64,000 bases of DNA from Collinsella sp. AF02-46-1 (GCF_003465825.1 NZ_QSBV01000010.1:29068-93067); one strand, 5' to 3'; shown: positions 1 through 10,100, counted from the first letter of the stretch. Numbers and translations are program-made. Notes: generated by a model from the sequence alone, not told the origin.

Positions 1-1500
1 TTCGAGACCATCATGGTCAACTGCAACCCCGAGACCGTTTCGACTGACTACGACACCTCGGACCGCTTGTACTTTGAGCCGCTCACCTACGAGGACGTCA
101 TGGACGTTATCGATGTCGAGCGCCCCGACGGCGTCGTGGTGACGCTCGGCGGCCAGACTCCGCTTAAGCTGGCGCGCATGCTCGAGGAGAGCGGCGTGAA
201 CATTATGGGCACCAAGCCCGATGCCATCGACTTTGCCGAGGACCGCGAGCGCTTCGCCGCTCTGCTCGACAAGCTGGGCATCATGTACCCGCCGGCGGGC
301 CAGGCCACCTCGTTTGAGGAGGCCGAGGCCGTGGCCGCGCACATCGGCTATCCGCTGCTGGTGCGCCCGAGCTATGTGCTGGGCGGCCGCGGCATGATGA
401 TCGCCTACGATGCCGAGCATCTGCGCGATTACATGGCCGAGGCTGCGCGCATTAGCCCCGACTACCCGGTGTACCTGGACCGCTTCCTGGAGGGTGCGAT
501 CGAGTCCGACGTCGACGCCCTGTGCGATGGCGAAGAGGTATACATCGGCGGCATCCTGGAGCATATCGAGGAAGCCGGTATTCACTCCGGCGACTCCGCG
601 ACCTGCATCCCGCCGTTCAGCTTTAGCGAGAGCCTGCAGGCGAAGCTCCGCGAGACCACGCGCCGCATCGCGATGGCGCTGGGAGTCCGCGGTCTGGTCA
701 ACGTGCAATATGCCATCAAGGGCGAGACCGTCTACGTGATCGAGGCCAACCCGCGCGCCAGCCGTACCGTGCCGTTTATCTCCAAGGCCACCGGCGTGCC
801 GCTGGCCAAATGCGCGGCGCGCATCATGGCAGGCGATTCCATCGCGAGCTTGGGCCTGCCGAGCGACGAACGTCAGCTGGACTGGTTCTGCATGAAGGAA
901 GCCGTCATGCCCTGGGGTCGTTTCCCGGGCGCCGACGTCATCCTGGGGCCCGAGATGAAGTCGACGGGCGAGGTCATGGGTATCGCTAAGAGCTATCCCG
1001 AGGCATACGCCAAGACGCAGCTGGCGATCGACTACAAGCTGCCCGACCCGAGCGCCGGCAAGGTATTCATCAGCGTGTGCGACCGCGACAAGCGCCACAT
1101 CCTTTCGGTCGCGCGTATCCTGCGTTACCTGGGCTTTGACATCTGCTCCACCGAGGGTACGGCGCGCGTGCTGCGTGGAGGCAACGTGACGTGCGAGATC
1201 GTGGAGAAGATTAGCGGCCCGCACGACGGCGAGCGCCCCAACATCGGCGACCTCATCGCCGATGGCAAGATCGCGGTGATCATCAACACGCCGTACGGTC
1301 CGGGCTCGCGCGGCGACGGCTATCTGCTGCGCACCGAGGCGGTGCGACGCGGTGTGACCTGCGTGACCGCGATGTCTGCCGCCAACACGTACGTGAGTGC
1401 CATCGAGGCGGTGCGCGAGGACCAGCAGGGTCACGGCAGCGCCAACGACATGGGCATGGACGTCATCGCCCTGCAGGACCTGCCGCAGCACACGGTGTAG
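1..1500 (+). CDS. carB: Carbamoyl-phosphate synthase large subunit, 3' part (partial at window edge)
   Basis: The large subunit of carbamoyl-phosphate synthase uses ATP, bicarbonate and ammonia from the small subunit to make carbamoyl phosphate for pyrimidine and arginine synthesis. The reading frame is open from base 1, so the gene starts upstream; the visible 499 codons are the C-terminal half. What is seen: the second ATP-grasp domain (VRPSYVLGGRGM at about residues 121-132; EANPRASRTVPF at about 248-259) followed by an MGS-like regulatory domain (from about residue 350; INTPYGPGSRGDG near 428). In the family that C-terminal domain binds allosteric effectors. The stop is followed by a large hairpin and then a strong bidirectional terminator. 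The identification is secure; the 5' end and any carA partner lie outside the window. Confidence 0.96.
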   Translation, partial: FETIMVNCNPETVSTDYDTSDRLYFEPLTYEDVMDVIDVERPDGVVVTLGGQTPLKLARMLEESGVNIMGTKPDAIDFAEDRERFAALLDKLGIMYPPAGQATSFEEAEAVAAHIGYPLLVRPSYVLGGRGMMIAYDAEHLRDYMAEAARISPDYPVYLDRFLEGAIESDVDALCDGEEVYIGGILEHIEEAGIHSGDSATCIPPFSFSESLQAKLRETTRRIAMALGVRGLVNVQYAIKGETVYVIEANPRASRTVPFISKATGVPLAKCAARIMAGDSIASLGLPSDERQLDWFCMKEAVMPWGRFPGADVILGPEMKSTGEVMGIAKSYPEAYAKTQLAIDYKLPDPSAGKVFISVCDRDKRHILSVARILRYLGFDICSTEGTARVLRGGNVTCEIVEKISGPHDGERPNIGDLIADGKIAVIINTPYGPGSRGDGYLLRTEAVRRGVTCVTAMSAANTYVSAIEAVREDQQGHGSANDMGMDVIALQDLPQHTV

Positions 1501-1512
1501 TGTGACCTGGTC

Positions 1513-1597
1513 GGCCGGGGCGGCAGCCGGACACTTCCTCTCGGAAACTGGGCTTCGCGAAGTTTTCCGAGAGAAAGGTCCGCCTCCCGCCCCGGCC
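1513..1597. repeat. Large imperfect hairpin after carB with a shared 44-bp core
   Basis: An 85-bp inverted repeat. The outer arms start GGCCGGGGCGG and are complementary at about 18 of 20 positions. The inner core at 1534-1577 pairs CTTCCTCTCGGAAAC with its near complement around CTTCGCGAAG. The same core in opposite orientation occurs at 6781-6826. There is no strong T tract directly after it, so it looks like a dispersed palindromic repeat, although it may help stop carB transcription. Confidence 0.75.
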
Positions 1598-1671
1598 TAC
1601 GGTGACTCGGCTGCACCGTGTGCTGCCGAAGGGGCTTTGCGCGATGACTAGGGATGAAAAAGAAAGTGAGT

Positions 1672-1707
1672 GTGGGCTCCGCCGTTCGTTCGAACGGCGG
1701 AGCCCAC
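1672..1707. terminator. Bidirectional terminator between carB and the GntR regulator
   Basis: A perfect 17-bp stem (arm GTGGGCTCCGCCGTTCG, loop TT) lies between two convergent genes, with an A-rich tract on the left and TTTTGG on the right. It can end transcription from either side. Confidence 0.88.
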
Positions 1708-1716
1708 GTTTTGGAT

Positions 1717-2499
1717 TTATTGGGCTGTGGCGGTGAAGGTTGTTTTGTCGGCGGCGATGTGCACGTGCAGCTTTGCCTGACCGTCGCAGCTGATGAGCAC
1801 GCCTACCTCGAACGGGGTTCCCGTCTTGTCGTAGGTCGAACGCACGATGCGCATCGCCGCCTTACCGGTGTTCTGTCCCAAAAGGCGCGCCTCATGCTTG
1901 TCGAGGTTGACCGTCTCGTAGACGGCATCGACGCTTGCGGGCAGGATGCCGGTCTTTTCCGCGATATAGGCGTAGAGCGAGCCATCCACGTCTTTGCGTG
2001 TGAGCTCGGGGCAAAGTGACACGGGGATATAGACGTAGTTGAGCTCCATGGGTTTGTCGTTGGCGAGACGCAGGCGGCGAATCTCCCAGACGGGTGTCCC
2101 CTCGGGCACTTTGAGCCCAGAGGCGATGCCGCGGACGGCCGGTATGCTTGAAAAGGCGAGAATCTGCGAGCTCGGAACCCGTCCCGCTTCGCGCATCCGC
2201 GCGCTGAAATTCAGGGCCAGGTCGATGCCGGGTGCTGAGGTTTGGGGTTTGATGAACGTTCCCTGCCCACGTTTGCGCACCACGCGCCCCTCGATGACGA
2301 GATCTTGGAAGCAACGGCGCACGGTCGCGCGCGATAACTCTAGCCGCTCACAGATTTCGAGCTCGCGTGGCAGCGGCGTCTTGGTGTCGAACGCCTGGCT
2401 GGCGATAAGCAGGGCGATTCGATGTTTAAGTTGGACATAGAGCGGCGTATCACCGCTGCGGTCGAAGGGTTCGGAGGCGAGAAACGAGATCATATCCAT
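1717..2499 (-). CDS. GntR-family transcriptional regulator (HutC/UTRA subfamily)
   Basis: About 260 residues. The N-terminal winged helix-turn-helix (PLYVQLKHRIALLIASQAF, then ELEICERLELSRATVRRCFQ and GRVVRKRGQGTFI) is typical of GntR proteins. The C-terminal part fits a UTRA ligand-binding domain, which in this subfamily binds a sugar phosphate or similar small molecule. A longer frame to 2532 exists, but GGAGG lies 6 nt before the ATG at 2499, so that start is chosen. It is transcribed away from the mannose-family PTS operon, and inverted repeats lie in the shared intergenic region, so it is the obvious candidate regulator of that operon. The effector cannot be read from the sequence. Confidence 0.9.
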   Translation of the reverse strand: MDMISFLASEPFDRSGDTPLYVQLKHRIALLIASQAFDTKTPLPRELEICERLELSRATVRRCFQDLVIEGRVVRKRGQGTFIKPQTSAPGIDLALNFSARMREAGRVPSSQILAFSSIPAVRGIASGLKVPEGTPVWEIRRLRLANDKPMELNYVYIPVSLCPELTRKDVDGSLYAYIAEKTGILPASVDAVYETVNLDKHEARLLGQNTGKAAMRIVRSTYDKTGTPFEVGVLISCDGQAKLHVHIAADKTTFTATAQ

Positions 2500-2674
2500 G
2501 GGGTACCTCCATATCGTGGGCGTACGTGACATGGTCTGACACTGCGGGGCAAACCGGAGATGCCAGGCCCGATTCTTGCTGGTATGTATGGTGCATAAGG
2601 AACATAAAACATTTATCAGACAATCTACCTGCTATTTTAAAAATAATTAGAAGAAAAAATAATTTAGGCACAAA

Positions 2675-2721
2675 AATAGTTGCTACCGTTAACCGATGAA
2701 TAGTTGCCGTTCGCAACTATT
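2675..2721. promoter_or_regulatory. Putative operator of the PTS operon (three AATAGTTGC half-sites)
   Basis: AATAGTTGC occurs at 2675-2683 and 2699-2707 (24 bp apart, same orientation), and its exact complement GCAACTATT is at 2713-2721, giving a 9-5-9 inverted repeat. The sites sit in the AT-rich region between the divergent GntR gene and the PTS IIA gene. Binding by the GntR protein is inferred. Confidence 0.55.
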
Positions 2722-2807
2722 TTCTTGTACCGAACATGCCCCGGCGCAACAATAATCTCAGCAAAAAGCAAAGCCGTGCGACACACGGCAGGTCGAGAGG
2801 AGACCGC

Positions 2808-3242
2808 ATGCGGTATCTGGTAATGGTCAGTCACGGAACGCTCGCTCCCGGACTGCACAGTGTCCTCAAGATGCTCGGCAATGACGCCCCGAACATCTTG
2901 TCGACGAGTCTCGTGGACGGCATGGGCGCTGACGAATATGTCGAGAACGTCAAGGCGATGGTCGCTCCCGTTACCGCCGATGACGAGGTTGTCCTGCTCG
3001 GTGACATCCTGGGCGGATCGCCGCTCACCAATGCTATGAACACGATGGCCGAGAAGGGCTTGCTCGCCCACACCATTGCCTTCGGCGGTATGAATCTGCC
3101 CATGGCTATGACCGCCATGATGGGGCTTGCCACCATGGACCTGGATTCTCTCAAGCAGATGATGCTGCAGGAGGGCAAGAACGGTATGTCCGAGCTTGTG
3201 GTCCCGACCGATGACGCCGACGACGAGGACGACGACATCTAG
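2808..3242 (+). CDS. PTS mannose/fructose/sorbose-family EIIA component
   Basis: A cytoplasmic phosphocarrier of 144 residues that takes phosphate from HPr and passes it to IIB. The start MRYLVMVSHGTLAPG matches the EIIA-Man fold; His9 in VSHG is the expected phosphorylated residue. DILGGSPLTNA near residue 67 is the typical glycine-rich family motif. The frame extends upstream to 2736, but GAGAGGAG just before the ATG at 2808 and the family start support the shorter form. The C-terminus is strikingly acidic (DDADDEDDDI), a feature shared with the IIC protein. It is the first gene of a IIA-IIB-IIC-IID operon. No EI or HPr gene is in the window, so general PTS proteins must be encoded elsewhere. 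Confidence 0.93.
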   Translation: MRYLVMVSHGTLAPGLHSVLKMLGNDAPNILSTSLVDGMGADEYVENVKAMVAPVTADDEVVLLGDILGGSPLTNAMNTMAEKGLLAHTIAFGGMNLPMAMTAMMGLATMDLDSLKQMMLQEGKNGMSELVVPTDDADDEDDDI

Positions 3243-3325
3243 GCCGCACCAAGGTTTCATCTAGCTGCAAACGTTAGGAAGAAGAGGCCGCGACCGCGGG
3301 CCTCATGAAGGAAAGGGGAGAACGT

Positions 3326-3814
3326 ATGATTTCGTTCATCCGTATTGACGACCGTATGATCCATGGACAGACCGTTACCCGTTGGGCCCTCGAGTATCCC
3401 TGCGACGGTCTTATCGCCGTCAACGACGCCGCGGCGTCCAACCCCGTGCTCAAGGAGGCCTACAAGAGTGCCTCGGGCAAGAAGACGTTCGTGTGGACCA
3501 AGGAGCACTTCAAGGAGGTCTCCGAGAAGGTTCTCAAGTCCAACACCAAGTACTTCCTGATCACCAAGAACCCGCTCGACATGAAGGAACTTCTCGTCGA
3601 TTTTGGCTTTAAGCCCGGCATGGACCGCATCATCGTCGGTCCCTGCAACGATCGTCCCGGCACCACCAAGCTCGGCAACAACCAGTCGATCACGCAGGAA
3701 GAGGCCCAGGCGCTCGAGGATCTCACCAACGCCGGCTACACGGTCGAGTTCGCCCTTATCAAGGAGAAGTCCATCGGTGAGTGGCCCAAGTTCCGCGGTC
3801 AGTTTGGCTTCTAG
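3326..3814 (+). CDS. PTS mannose/fructose/sorbose-family EIIB component
   Basis: 162 residues. IIB receives phosphate from IIA and phosphorylates the sugar as it crosses through IIC/IID. The start MISFIRIDDRMIHGQTVTRW is the classic IIB-Man opening; the His in IHGQ (residue 14) is the expected phosphorylation site. An in-frame ATG at 3305 lies upstream, but AAAGGGGAG six to seven bases before 3326 supports the shorter start. It is about 80 bp downstream of IIA in the same operon. Sugar specificity cannot be assigned with confidence; mannose, N-acetylgalactosamine and N-acetylglucosamine transporters all belong to this family. Confidence 0.94.
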   Translation: MISFIRIDDRMIHGQTVTRWALEYPCDGLIAVNDAAASNPVLKEAYKSASGKKTFVWTKEHFKEVSEKVLKSNTKYFLITKNPLDMKELLVDFGFKPGMDRIIVGPCNDRPGTTKLGNNQSITQEEAQALEDLTNAGYTVEFALIKEKSIGEWPKFRGQFGF

Positions 3815-3885
3815 TTAGGCGCCAGCCGCATTTTGGTACCTACAGCCCTGGGGAAAGGGGCTGAGGAATAAAGAAAGGGGAAAGC

Positions 3886-4743
3886 ATGGCAATCAATGCA
3901 TTCCAAGCCGCGCTGTTCGGCCTGTTCGCCTGCCTGGCATCACTGCCTGGCATGGGCGGCACGACGATCGGCAACTACACTCTGGGTCGTCCTCTGGTCG
4001 CCGGCCTCATCGTCGGCATCATCATGGGCGATATGCAGACGGGCATCCTCGTCGGCGCTGCCATCCAGGTTGTCTACATCGCTCTCGTGACCCCCGGCGG
4101 AACCGTCTCCGCCGACGTCCGCGCCGTGTCCTATATCGGCATCCCGCTGGCGATCCTCGCCATCAAGAACTCGGGCATCGATCCCGCCTCCGCTGAGGCT
4201 GCCGGCATGGCCGCATCCCTCGGTGCCGCCGTCGGCACGCTCGGCACTGTGCTCTTCTATGGCACCGCCACCATCAACCTGGTGTGGCAGGGCATGGGGT
4301 GGAAGTGGCTCGAGAAGGGCGATCTCCACAAGCTCTACCTGGTCAACAACGTTCTGCCTTGGATTGGTCACATCGTCTGCTCGTTCCTCCCGACGTTCAT
4401 CATCACCATGGGCGGCACCGCCATGGTCGACCTCATGAAGACCTACATGCCCATGGACGGCATCGCGATGAAGACGCTGTTCACCGTCGGCTCGCTGCTG
4501 CCTACCGTCGGTATCGCCATCCTGCTCAAGCAGGTCATCTCCAAGCCGACGGACTTCCTCACGTTCTTCTTCGGCTTCACCCTGTCCGCTGTCATGGGGT
4601 GCAACCTGATTGCCGCTGCCGGCATCGGCTGCTTCTTCGCCCTGATCAACTATGAGATCGCTTCGCTCAAGATCGACCTCGCAAACGCTCCCAAGGCAGC
4701 TATCGCCTCGGGCTCCGATGATGAGGAAGAGGAGGACATCTAA
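3886..4743 (+). CDS. PTS mannose-family EIIC membrane component
   Basis: A 285-residue polytopic membrane protein that forms the sugar channel together with IID. Hydrophobic segments run throughout, with repeated glycine-rich stretches (GMGGTTIGNYTLGRPLVAGL; GILVGAAIQVVYIALVTPGG) typical of the IIC-Man/sorbose family. The C-terminus carries an acidic tail (SDDEEEEDI), as IIA does. The ribosome-binding site AAAGGGGAAAGC precedes the ATG. The stop TAA shares its last A with the ATG of the IID gene (TAATG), so translation of the two is probably coupled. Confidence 0.94.
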   Translation: MAINAFQAALFGLFACLASLPGMGGTTIGNYTLGRPLVAGLIVGIIMGDMQTGILVGAAIQVVYIALVTPGGTVSADVRAVSYIGIPLAILAIKNSGIDPASAEAAGMAASLGAAVGTLGTVLFYGTATINLVWQGMGWKWLEKGDLHKLYLVNNVLPWIGHIVCSFLPTFIITMGGTAMVDLMKTYMPMDGIAMKTLFTVGSLLPTVGIAILLKQVISKPTDFLTFFFGFTLSAVMGCNLIAAAGIGCFFALINYEIASLKIDLANAPKAAIASGSDDEEEEDI

Positions 4744-5570
4744 TGGCAGAGAAGAAGAAACTCTCTAAGAAAACGCTTGCCAAGTCGTTCCGCAACTGGT
4801 CCTACGGCAACCTGACTTGCTTCTCGCAGGAGCACATGCAGACCTTCGGTTACCTGTGCGCCATGCTTCCGATCGTCGAGGAGCTCTACGACACGCCCGA
4901 GGAGCAGAAGCAGGCCCTCCAGACCTACTCCGCGTTCTTCAACACCGAGCCGCAGATCGGCACCATGATTGTCGGCGTCACCGCCGGCCTCGAGGAGGCT
5001 CGCGCAAACGGCGAGGCCATCGATGACGACGCCATCAACGGCATCCGCGCCGGCCTCATGGGCCCGCTCGCCGGCCTTGGCGACTCGCTGATCGTCGGTA
5101 CCCTGATCCCGATCCTGCTCGGTATCGCCCTAGGTCTCTCGACCGGCGGCTCTCCGCTCGGTGCCATCTTCTATATTGTCGTGTGGAACCTGCTCATGTT
5201 CCTTGGCATGCGCTTTGCCTACAACCAGGGCTATGAGCTCGGCGGCAAGGCGGTCGAGGCCCTCGTTGGCCCCAAGGCAAAGGCTCTTCGCGATTCCATC
5301 GTGATGGTCGGTACCATGGTCATCGGTGCCGTGGGCGCAACTTGGGTCTCCATCACCTGCAGCCCCAACCTGGTGCTGCCCGGTGGCGGTAAGTTCCAGG
5401 ACACGCTCGATGGCATCTATCCGCACCTGCTGCCGATGATCTTCATCATCTTCTGCTGGTACATGATGACCAAGAAGAAGGTCAACCCCATCGTTATGAT
5501 GCTGATCCTCGTTGTGATCGCATTTGTGGGCGTTCTCATTGGCTTCTTCGACCCGGCACTGAGCTACTAG
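4743..5570 (+). CDS. PTS mannose-family EIID membrane component
   Basis: 275 residues. Mannose-family PTS transporters uniquely have this fourth component, which forms the membrane complex with IIC. The N-terminal cytoplasmic part has the family pattern (FRNWSYGNLTCFSQEHMQTFGYLCAMLP), followed by GPLAGLGDSLIVGTLIPILLGIALGLS and C-terminal hydrophobic segments. It overlaps the IIC stop by one base and is the last gene of the operon, followed by a clear terminator. With the divergent GntR gene it forms a self-contained sugar-uptake locus. Confidence 0.95.
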   Translation: MAEKKKLSKKTLAKSFRNWSYGNLTCFSQEHMQTFGYLCAMLPIVEELYDTPEEQKQALQTYSAFFNTEPQIGTMIVGVTAGLEEARANGEAIDDDAINGIRAGLMGPLAGLGDSLIVGTLIPILLGIALGLSTGGSPLGAIFYIVVWNLLMFLGMRFAYNQGYELGGKAVEALVGPKAKALRDSIVMVGTMVIGAVGATWVSITCSPNLVLPGGGKFQDTLDGIYPHLLPMIFIIFCWYMMTKKKVNPIVMMLILVVIAFVGVLIGFFDPALSY

Positions 5571-5592
5571 TCATCATCCCCTGGCCCCCTGT

Positions 5593-5630
5593 AAGGCCGT
5601 GCGGCCTCAACCGCACGGCCTTCTGATTTT
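5593..5630 (+). terminator. Terminator of the mannose-family PTS operon
   Basis: A perfect 12-bp stem (AAGGCCGTGCGG with CCGCACGGCCTT, 6-nt loop) followed shortly by TTTT, about 20 bp after the IID stop. Confidence 0.85.
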
Positions 5631-5766
5631 GCGCCGCCCTTCGAGGGCAATATGGCCAGCGACTTCCATCGCCTACACGACACCCGCTATATTGCTCTTG
5701 AAAGATGACGTATTCGACAAACGATGCACTTGCACATGATGCACGCTTTGCACGAGGAGGACCCAT

Positions 5767-6093
5767 ATGCACGAGAAACACGGACACGACCTTTCGCGCG
5801 ACGACTTGATCCGCGAGGCAAAGATGCAGACCGATGCTATTCAGCGGCTCAACGTTTGGCTGCGCCTGGGCTATTCGCTCGTGGCGATTGGCTTTTTGAT
5901 GGGGATGTGGGGTATGCAGGGAGGCCCCGGCTGGGGTGTCCCCGTGGGCATCGTGTGCCTAGTGGTGGGCACTCCGCTTTCGATCGTGCTTAAGGTTGGC
6001 ACGACCAACGCCAAAAAGAATGTCGAGCGCATGCTCGAGGCCGCGGGTATCGACGTTGAGGAGCTTATGCGACGCAAGAAGGACGAGCAATAG
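5767..6093 (+). CDS. Small two-transmembrane-segment protein of unknown function
   Basis: 108 residues. Two hydrophobic segments (about residues 36-50 and 56-77) sit between a polar N-terminus and a basic, helical C-terminus (KKNVERMLEAAGIDVEELMRRKKDEQ). GAGGAGG about 6 bases before the ATG supports the start. It stands alone between the PTS terminator and the MarR gene. No family is recognised. A role as a small membrane-associated regulator would be a guess. Confidence 0.7.
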   Translation: MHEKHGHDLSRDDLIREAKMQTDAIQRLNVWLRLGYSLVAIGFLMGMWGMQGGPGWGVPVGIVCLVVGTPLSIVLKVGTTNAKKNVERMLEAAGIDVEELMRRKKDEQ

Positions 6094-6161
6094 ACTTCCG
6101 CGTTGGGGTATCATAAATAATTGTTGCGAATGTTAACTAATGTACGGCAAATGACGGTTTT

Positions 6162-6638
6162 ATGGCCCTTCTAGAGTTGCAAAGGACAATATCCCCAGTG
6201 GATTACGATGACGTCGCTCGAAAACTGATCGTGTACTCACGTTCCCTTGCCAAGGGATCCTTGAGTGCTGCCGGCGGCGCCAGTGTGGGCGAGGCACCGG
6301 TTTTACAGTATCTATCGGGTATTGACGGTGACGTCATTCCCTCCGAGATTGCCAAGAAGCTGAAATTCTCCCGTGCGCGCATGTCGCATATCTTGGATTC
6401 ACTCGAGAGCAAGGGTTACGTTCAGCGCGGGACCGATCCAAACGATCGTCGGCGTGTGCTGGTGAGCATCACCGAGGAAGGCCGTGATTTCGCGGCGAAA
6501 AAAAATGCCGAGAGTGTGGCATCGCTCTCGAAACAACTCTCAGCGCTCGGCGAGCACGATGCCCAGGAGCTCGTGCGCATTCTGAATAAAGCCTATAGCC
6601 TTACCTATGATGCCGACGACTACCTGGACAATCTATAA
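6162..6638 (+). CDS. MarR-family transcriptional regulator
   Basis: Up to 158 residues. The winged helix-turn-helix is visible: IPSEIAKKLKFSRARMSHILDSLESKGYVQRGTDPNDRRRVLVSITEEGRDF, the standard MarR recognition helix plus wing with the DxRRxxxxLT-like motif. The annotated ATG at 6162 has no ribosome-binding site. An in-frame GTG at 6198 lies 11 bases after AAAGGA and may be the true start, giving 146 residues. It lies upstream of the GH31 gene in the same orientation, and TTGGTAT-like boxes occur in between, so regulation of that enzyme is possible but unproven. Confidence 0.88.
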   Translation: MALLELQRTISPVDYDDVARKLIVYSRSLAKGSLSAAGGASVGEAPVLQYLSGIDGDVIPSEIAKKLKFSRARMSHILDSLESKGYVQRGTDPNDRRRVLVSITEEGRDFAAKKNAESVASLSKQLSALGEHDAQELVRILNKAYSLTYDADDYLDNL

Positions 6639-7143
6639 GGATAAAGGCAGACATTTAGGTGCATCTTGAAATGCACCCGGGACAGTTGCGCCCATTGACT
6701 ACCGTCAGCATCTCATTCCAAACCAAATCAGCCAACGTACGCCATGGCAACCCCCGGTAGGTCGCAGGGTGGCGGCTGAGCCTTTCCCTCGGGAAACTTC
6801 GCGAAGCCCAGTTCCCGAGGGAAAGGTATGGTCTGTGTAATACCAGATAAACAGTACATTTTTGCTAGATTGGTATTTGACTGAAGAACCAATTGGTATG
6901 GCTTATTAAGCCTACCTTGCCGTTGACGCTCATTTTACTGCCGTTGGTGGACTTCCGAACTTGGTTGCGCAAGTGCTCCCATATATTGATATGACCTAGT
7001 AGGTGGCTATCTGGTTACTACCAGTTGGCCCCTTGGTAACGGGTGGCCCCATTGTGCGGAATGTACCGAACATCCCCGTTTGATACGTTTTCCCATGCTG
7101 CCGGGGGGGGGCGTCCTCGGCATGTCGGAAGAAAGGAGCCCAG
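6639..7143. other. 505-bp intergenic region upstream of the GH31 gene: palindrome and TTGGTAT boxes
   Basis: No gene is seen. A perfect hairpin lies at 6781-6826 (15-bp arms CCTTTCCCTCGGGAA around CTTCGCGAAG), the same family as the hairpin after carB. Further on, ATTGGTAT occurs twice (6869-6876 and 6892-6899, 23 bp apart), an inverted TACCAG is near 6841, and a short palindrome CTGGT-TACT-ACCAG is at 7011-7024. These could be operator sites. The promoter of the GH31 gene must lie here, but no convincing -35/-10 pair was identified. Confidence 0.6.
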
Positions 7144-10100
7144 GTGCGCAGGAATTCCATTTTTACGAAACGGTGGGTGAAGGGAAGCGCGGTCCTCGTT
7201 GCCACTGCAGCGACGCTCGTGTTTGCCAATCCCCAGCAGGCGATTGCCACGCCACTCAAGGGCGTCGACTCAGCGACCGTGTCCCAGTCTGCCTCGAATG
7301 TCGTCGACATCGATTTCGCTGACGGCATCAAGGGCCGTATTACGTTCCTCGAGGACGGTATTTTCCGTTATAACGTCGACCCCAAGGGTGAGTTTTCCGA
7401 TTACGCCACACCGCGCAGTAAGTCCCACACGGCTAAAATCCAGGCTCAGCCCGATACCTCGGACACCTACAGCAAGCCGAGCGCGACGGTTGCCGACAAG
7501 GGCGACACTATCGAGATCACCGGCGGAAAGGCGACCGTGATCCTGGACAAGGCGACTGGCAAGATGAGTATCAAGTCAGGCGACCGTGTCGTGGTTTCCG
7601 AGTCCGCGTCCCTCGACCTTGATAAGAAGGGTACCGTCCAGACGCTCGCCAAGGAGAAGTCCGAGAACTTCTTTGGCGGCGGCACCCAGAACGGACGCTT
7701 CCTGCACACCAACCAGACCATCGCCATCTCCAACACGAACAACTGGACTGATGGCGGCGTTGCCTCGCCCAACCCGTTTTATTGGACGAGTGACGGCTAC
7801 GGCGTACTCCGAAACACGTTTGCAGAGGGTTCCTACGACTTCGGTTCCACGGACTCATCGACGGTCACGACTTTGCACAGCGAGAATGAGTTTGATGCCT
7901 ACTACTTCGTGGCGACCAACGAGGGCGCTTCGAACGTGGCAACCGAGATGCTGCAGGACTACTACAAGGTGACCGGTAACCCGGTACTGCTGCCCGAGTA
8001 CGGGTTCTACCTTGGTCATCTTAATGCCTATAACCGTGATGGCTGGTCAACGACCTCGGGTCAAAAGAAGTGGGAGACCAAGGGCAGCAAGTCCTCGAGC
8101 GAGAAGGGCGACGTTAAGTACGAGTCTGGCATGTCGACGGGCTACAAGCTCGACGGCACACTTGCGGCCGAGACGCTCAACGGTGAGGGCCCTTCGGTTG
8201 ATACCGAGAACATGAAAGCGACCGATTTCGACCGCCAGTTCTCTGCTCGGCAGGTTATCGATGACTACGAGGACAACGACATGCCGCTCGGTTGGTTCCT
8301 GCCGAACGACGGCTACGGCGCCGGCTATGGCCAGAACGGTTACTACAAGACCGGCGGCGTCAACTCCGACGGAACGAGCTCGGCCGACCGTCTTAACGCT
8401 GTGCGTGCCAATGTCGACAACCTTAAGAAGTTCACCGAGTATGCCAACTCCAAGGGTGTGAGCACGGGCTTGTGGACCCAGTCCAACCTTGAGCCCGACA
8501 GCAACTCCGAGACCCCGTGGCACCTGCTTCGCGACTTCGACGCCGAGGTCAAGACGGGAGGCATCTCTACCCTTAAGACCGACGTTGCCTGGGTTGGATC
8601 TGGCTACTCCTTTGGTCTTAATGGCATCAAGACAGCTTATGACACGGTGACGACCGGCGCTAACAAGCGCCCCAACATCATCACGCTCGATGGTTGGGCC
8701 GGCACGCAGCGCTTTGGTGGCATTTGGACCGGCGACCAGTATGGCGGTAACTGGGAGTACATTCGCTTCCATATCCCCACGTATATCGGTCAGAGTCTTT
8801 CGGGCAACCCCAACATCGGCTCCGACATGGATGGCATCTTTGGCGGCGACCCCATCATCTCTGCGCGTGACTACCAGTGGAAGACGTTCACGCCCTCTAT
8901 GCTTGACATGGACGGTTGGGGCACCTACCGTAAATCGCCCATGACGCACGGCGATCCCTACACAGGCATCTCGCGCTTCTACCTCAAGCTCAAGGCGCAG
9001 CTCATGCCCTATATCTACACGAGCGCGGCCTCGGCGGCCAACATCGACACGGGTAACGGCGATGCCGGCCTGCCCATGATCCGCGCCATGCTGCTTTCCG
9101 ACAACTCCGAGTACGCCGCAAGCACTTCGACGCAGTACCAGTATATGTTCGGTGAGAACTTCCTAGTGGCACCGGTGTATCAGGATACCCAGGCAGACGA
9201 GAACGGCAACGACATTCGCAATGGGATTTACCTCCCCAACTACGGCACCGACGAGAATCCCACCATCTGGATCGATTACTTCTCGGGTAAGCAGTATCGC
9301 GGCGGCCAGGTTCTCAACAACTACGAGGCTCCGCTTTGGAAGCTGCCGCTGTTTGTGAAGGCCAACGCTATCGTGCCGATGTACGCCGAGAACAACAACC
9401 CCGAGGCAGTGAGCGACACCAACACCAAGGGTACCGACCGCAGTCAGCGTATCGTCGAGTTCTTCGCCACCGAGGGCGACGGCACCTTTACGCAGTACGA
9501 GGACGACGGCTCCTCCATCGAAAACAACACGACTGAGGACGATTCCTACGGCACGATCGACAATATCTCCTACGGTGAGCATGTGAGCACCGTCTACAGC
9601 TCCAAGGCCGCAGGCGGCACCGCGACCTTTACCGCCGAGGCCTCGAAGGGCGGCTACAACGGCTACGACTCCAACCGCACCACGACCTTCGTGGCCAATG
9701 TGTCCGCCAAGCCCACGAGCGTTGTCGCCAAGAACGGCGGATCCGCACTCAACGTGGTTGAGGTCGACTCGCAGGAGACCTTTGACGCCGCGACCCCCGA
9801 GGCCGGCCAGGCGGTCTACTTCTACAGCGAGACCCCCAACCTCAACCACTACGGCAGCGATGCGGACGGCACCGAGGCCGAGCAGGGCGAGAGCTTTAAC
9901 AACACCAAGATCACCACGAACCCCAAGGTCTACGTCAAGTTCGCGAAGACCGATGTTGCTGCAGCGGCGCAGACGCTTGAGCTGGGCGGTTTCGTGAATG
10001 CCGACGCCACGCTCACAGCCGATCGCCTCAACGAGAACCTCTCCGCACCCACGAACCTTGCTGCCCCCGAGGACGTCACGACCCCAACGAGCATAAAGCT

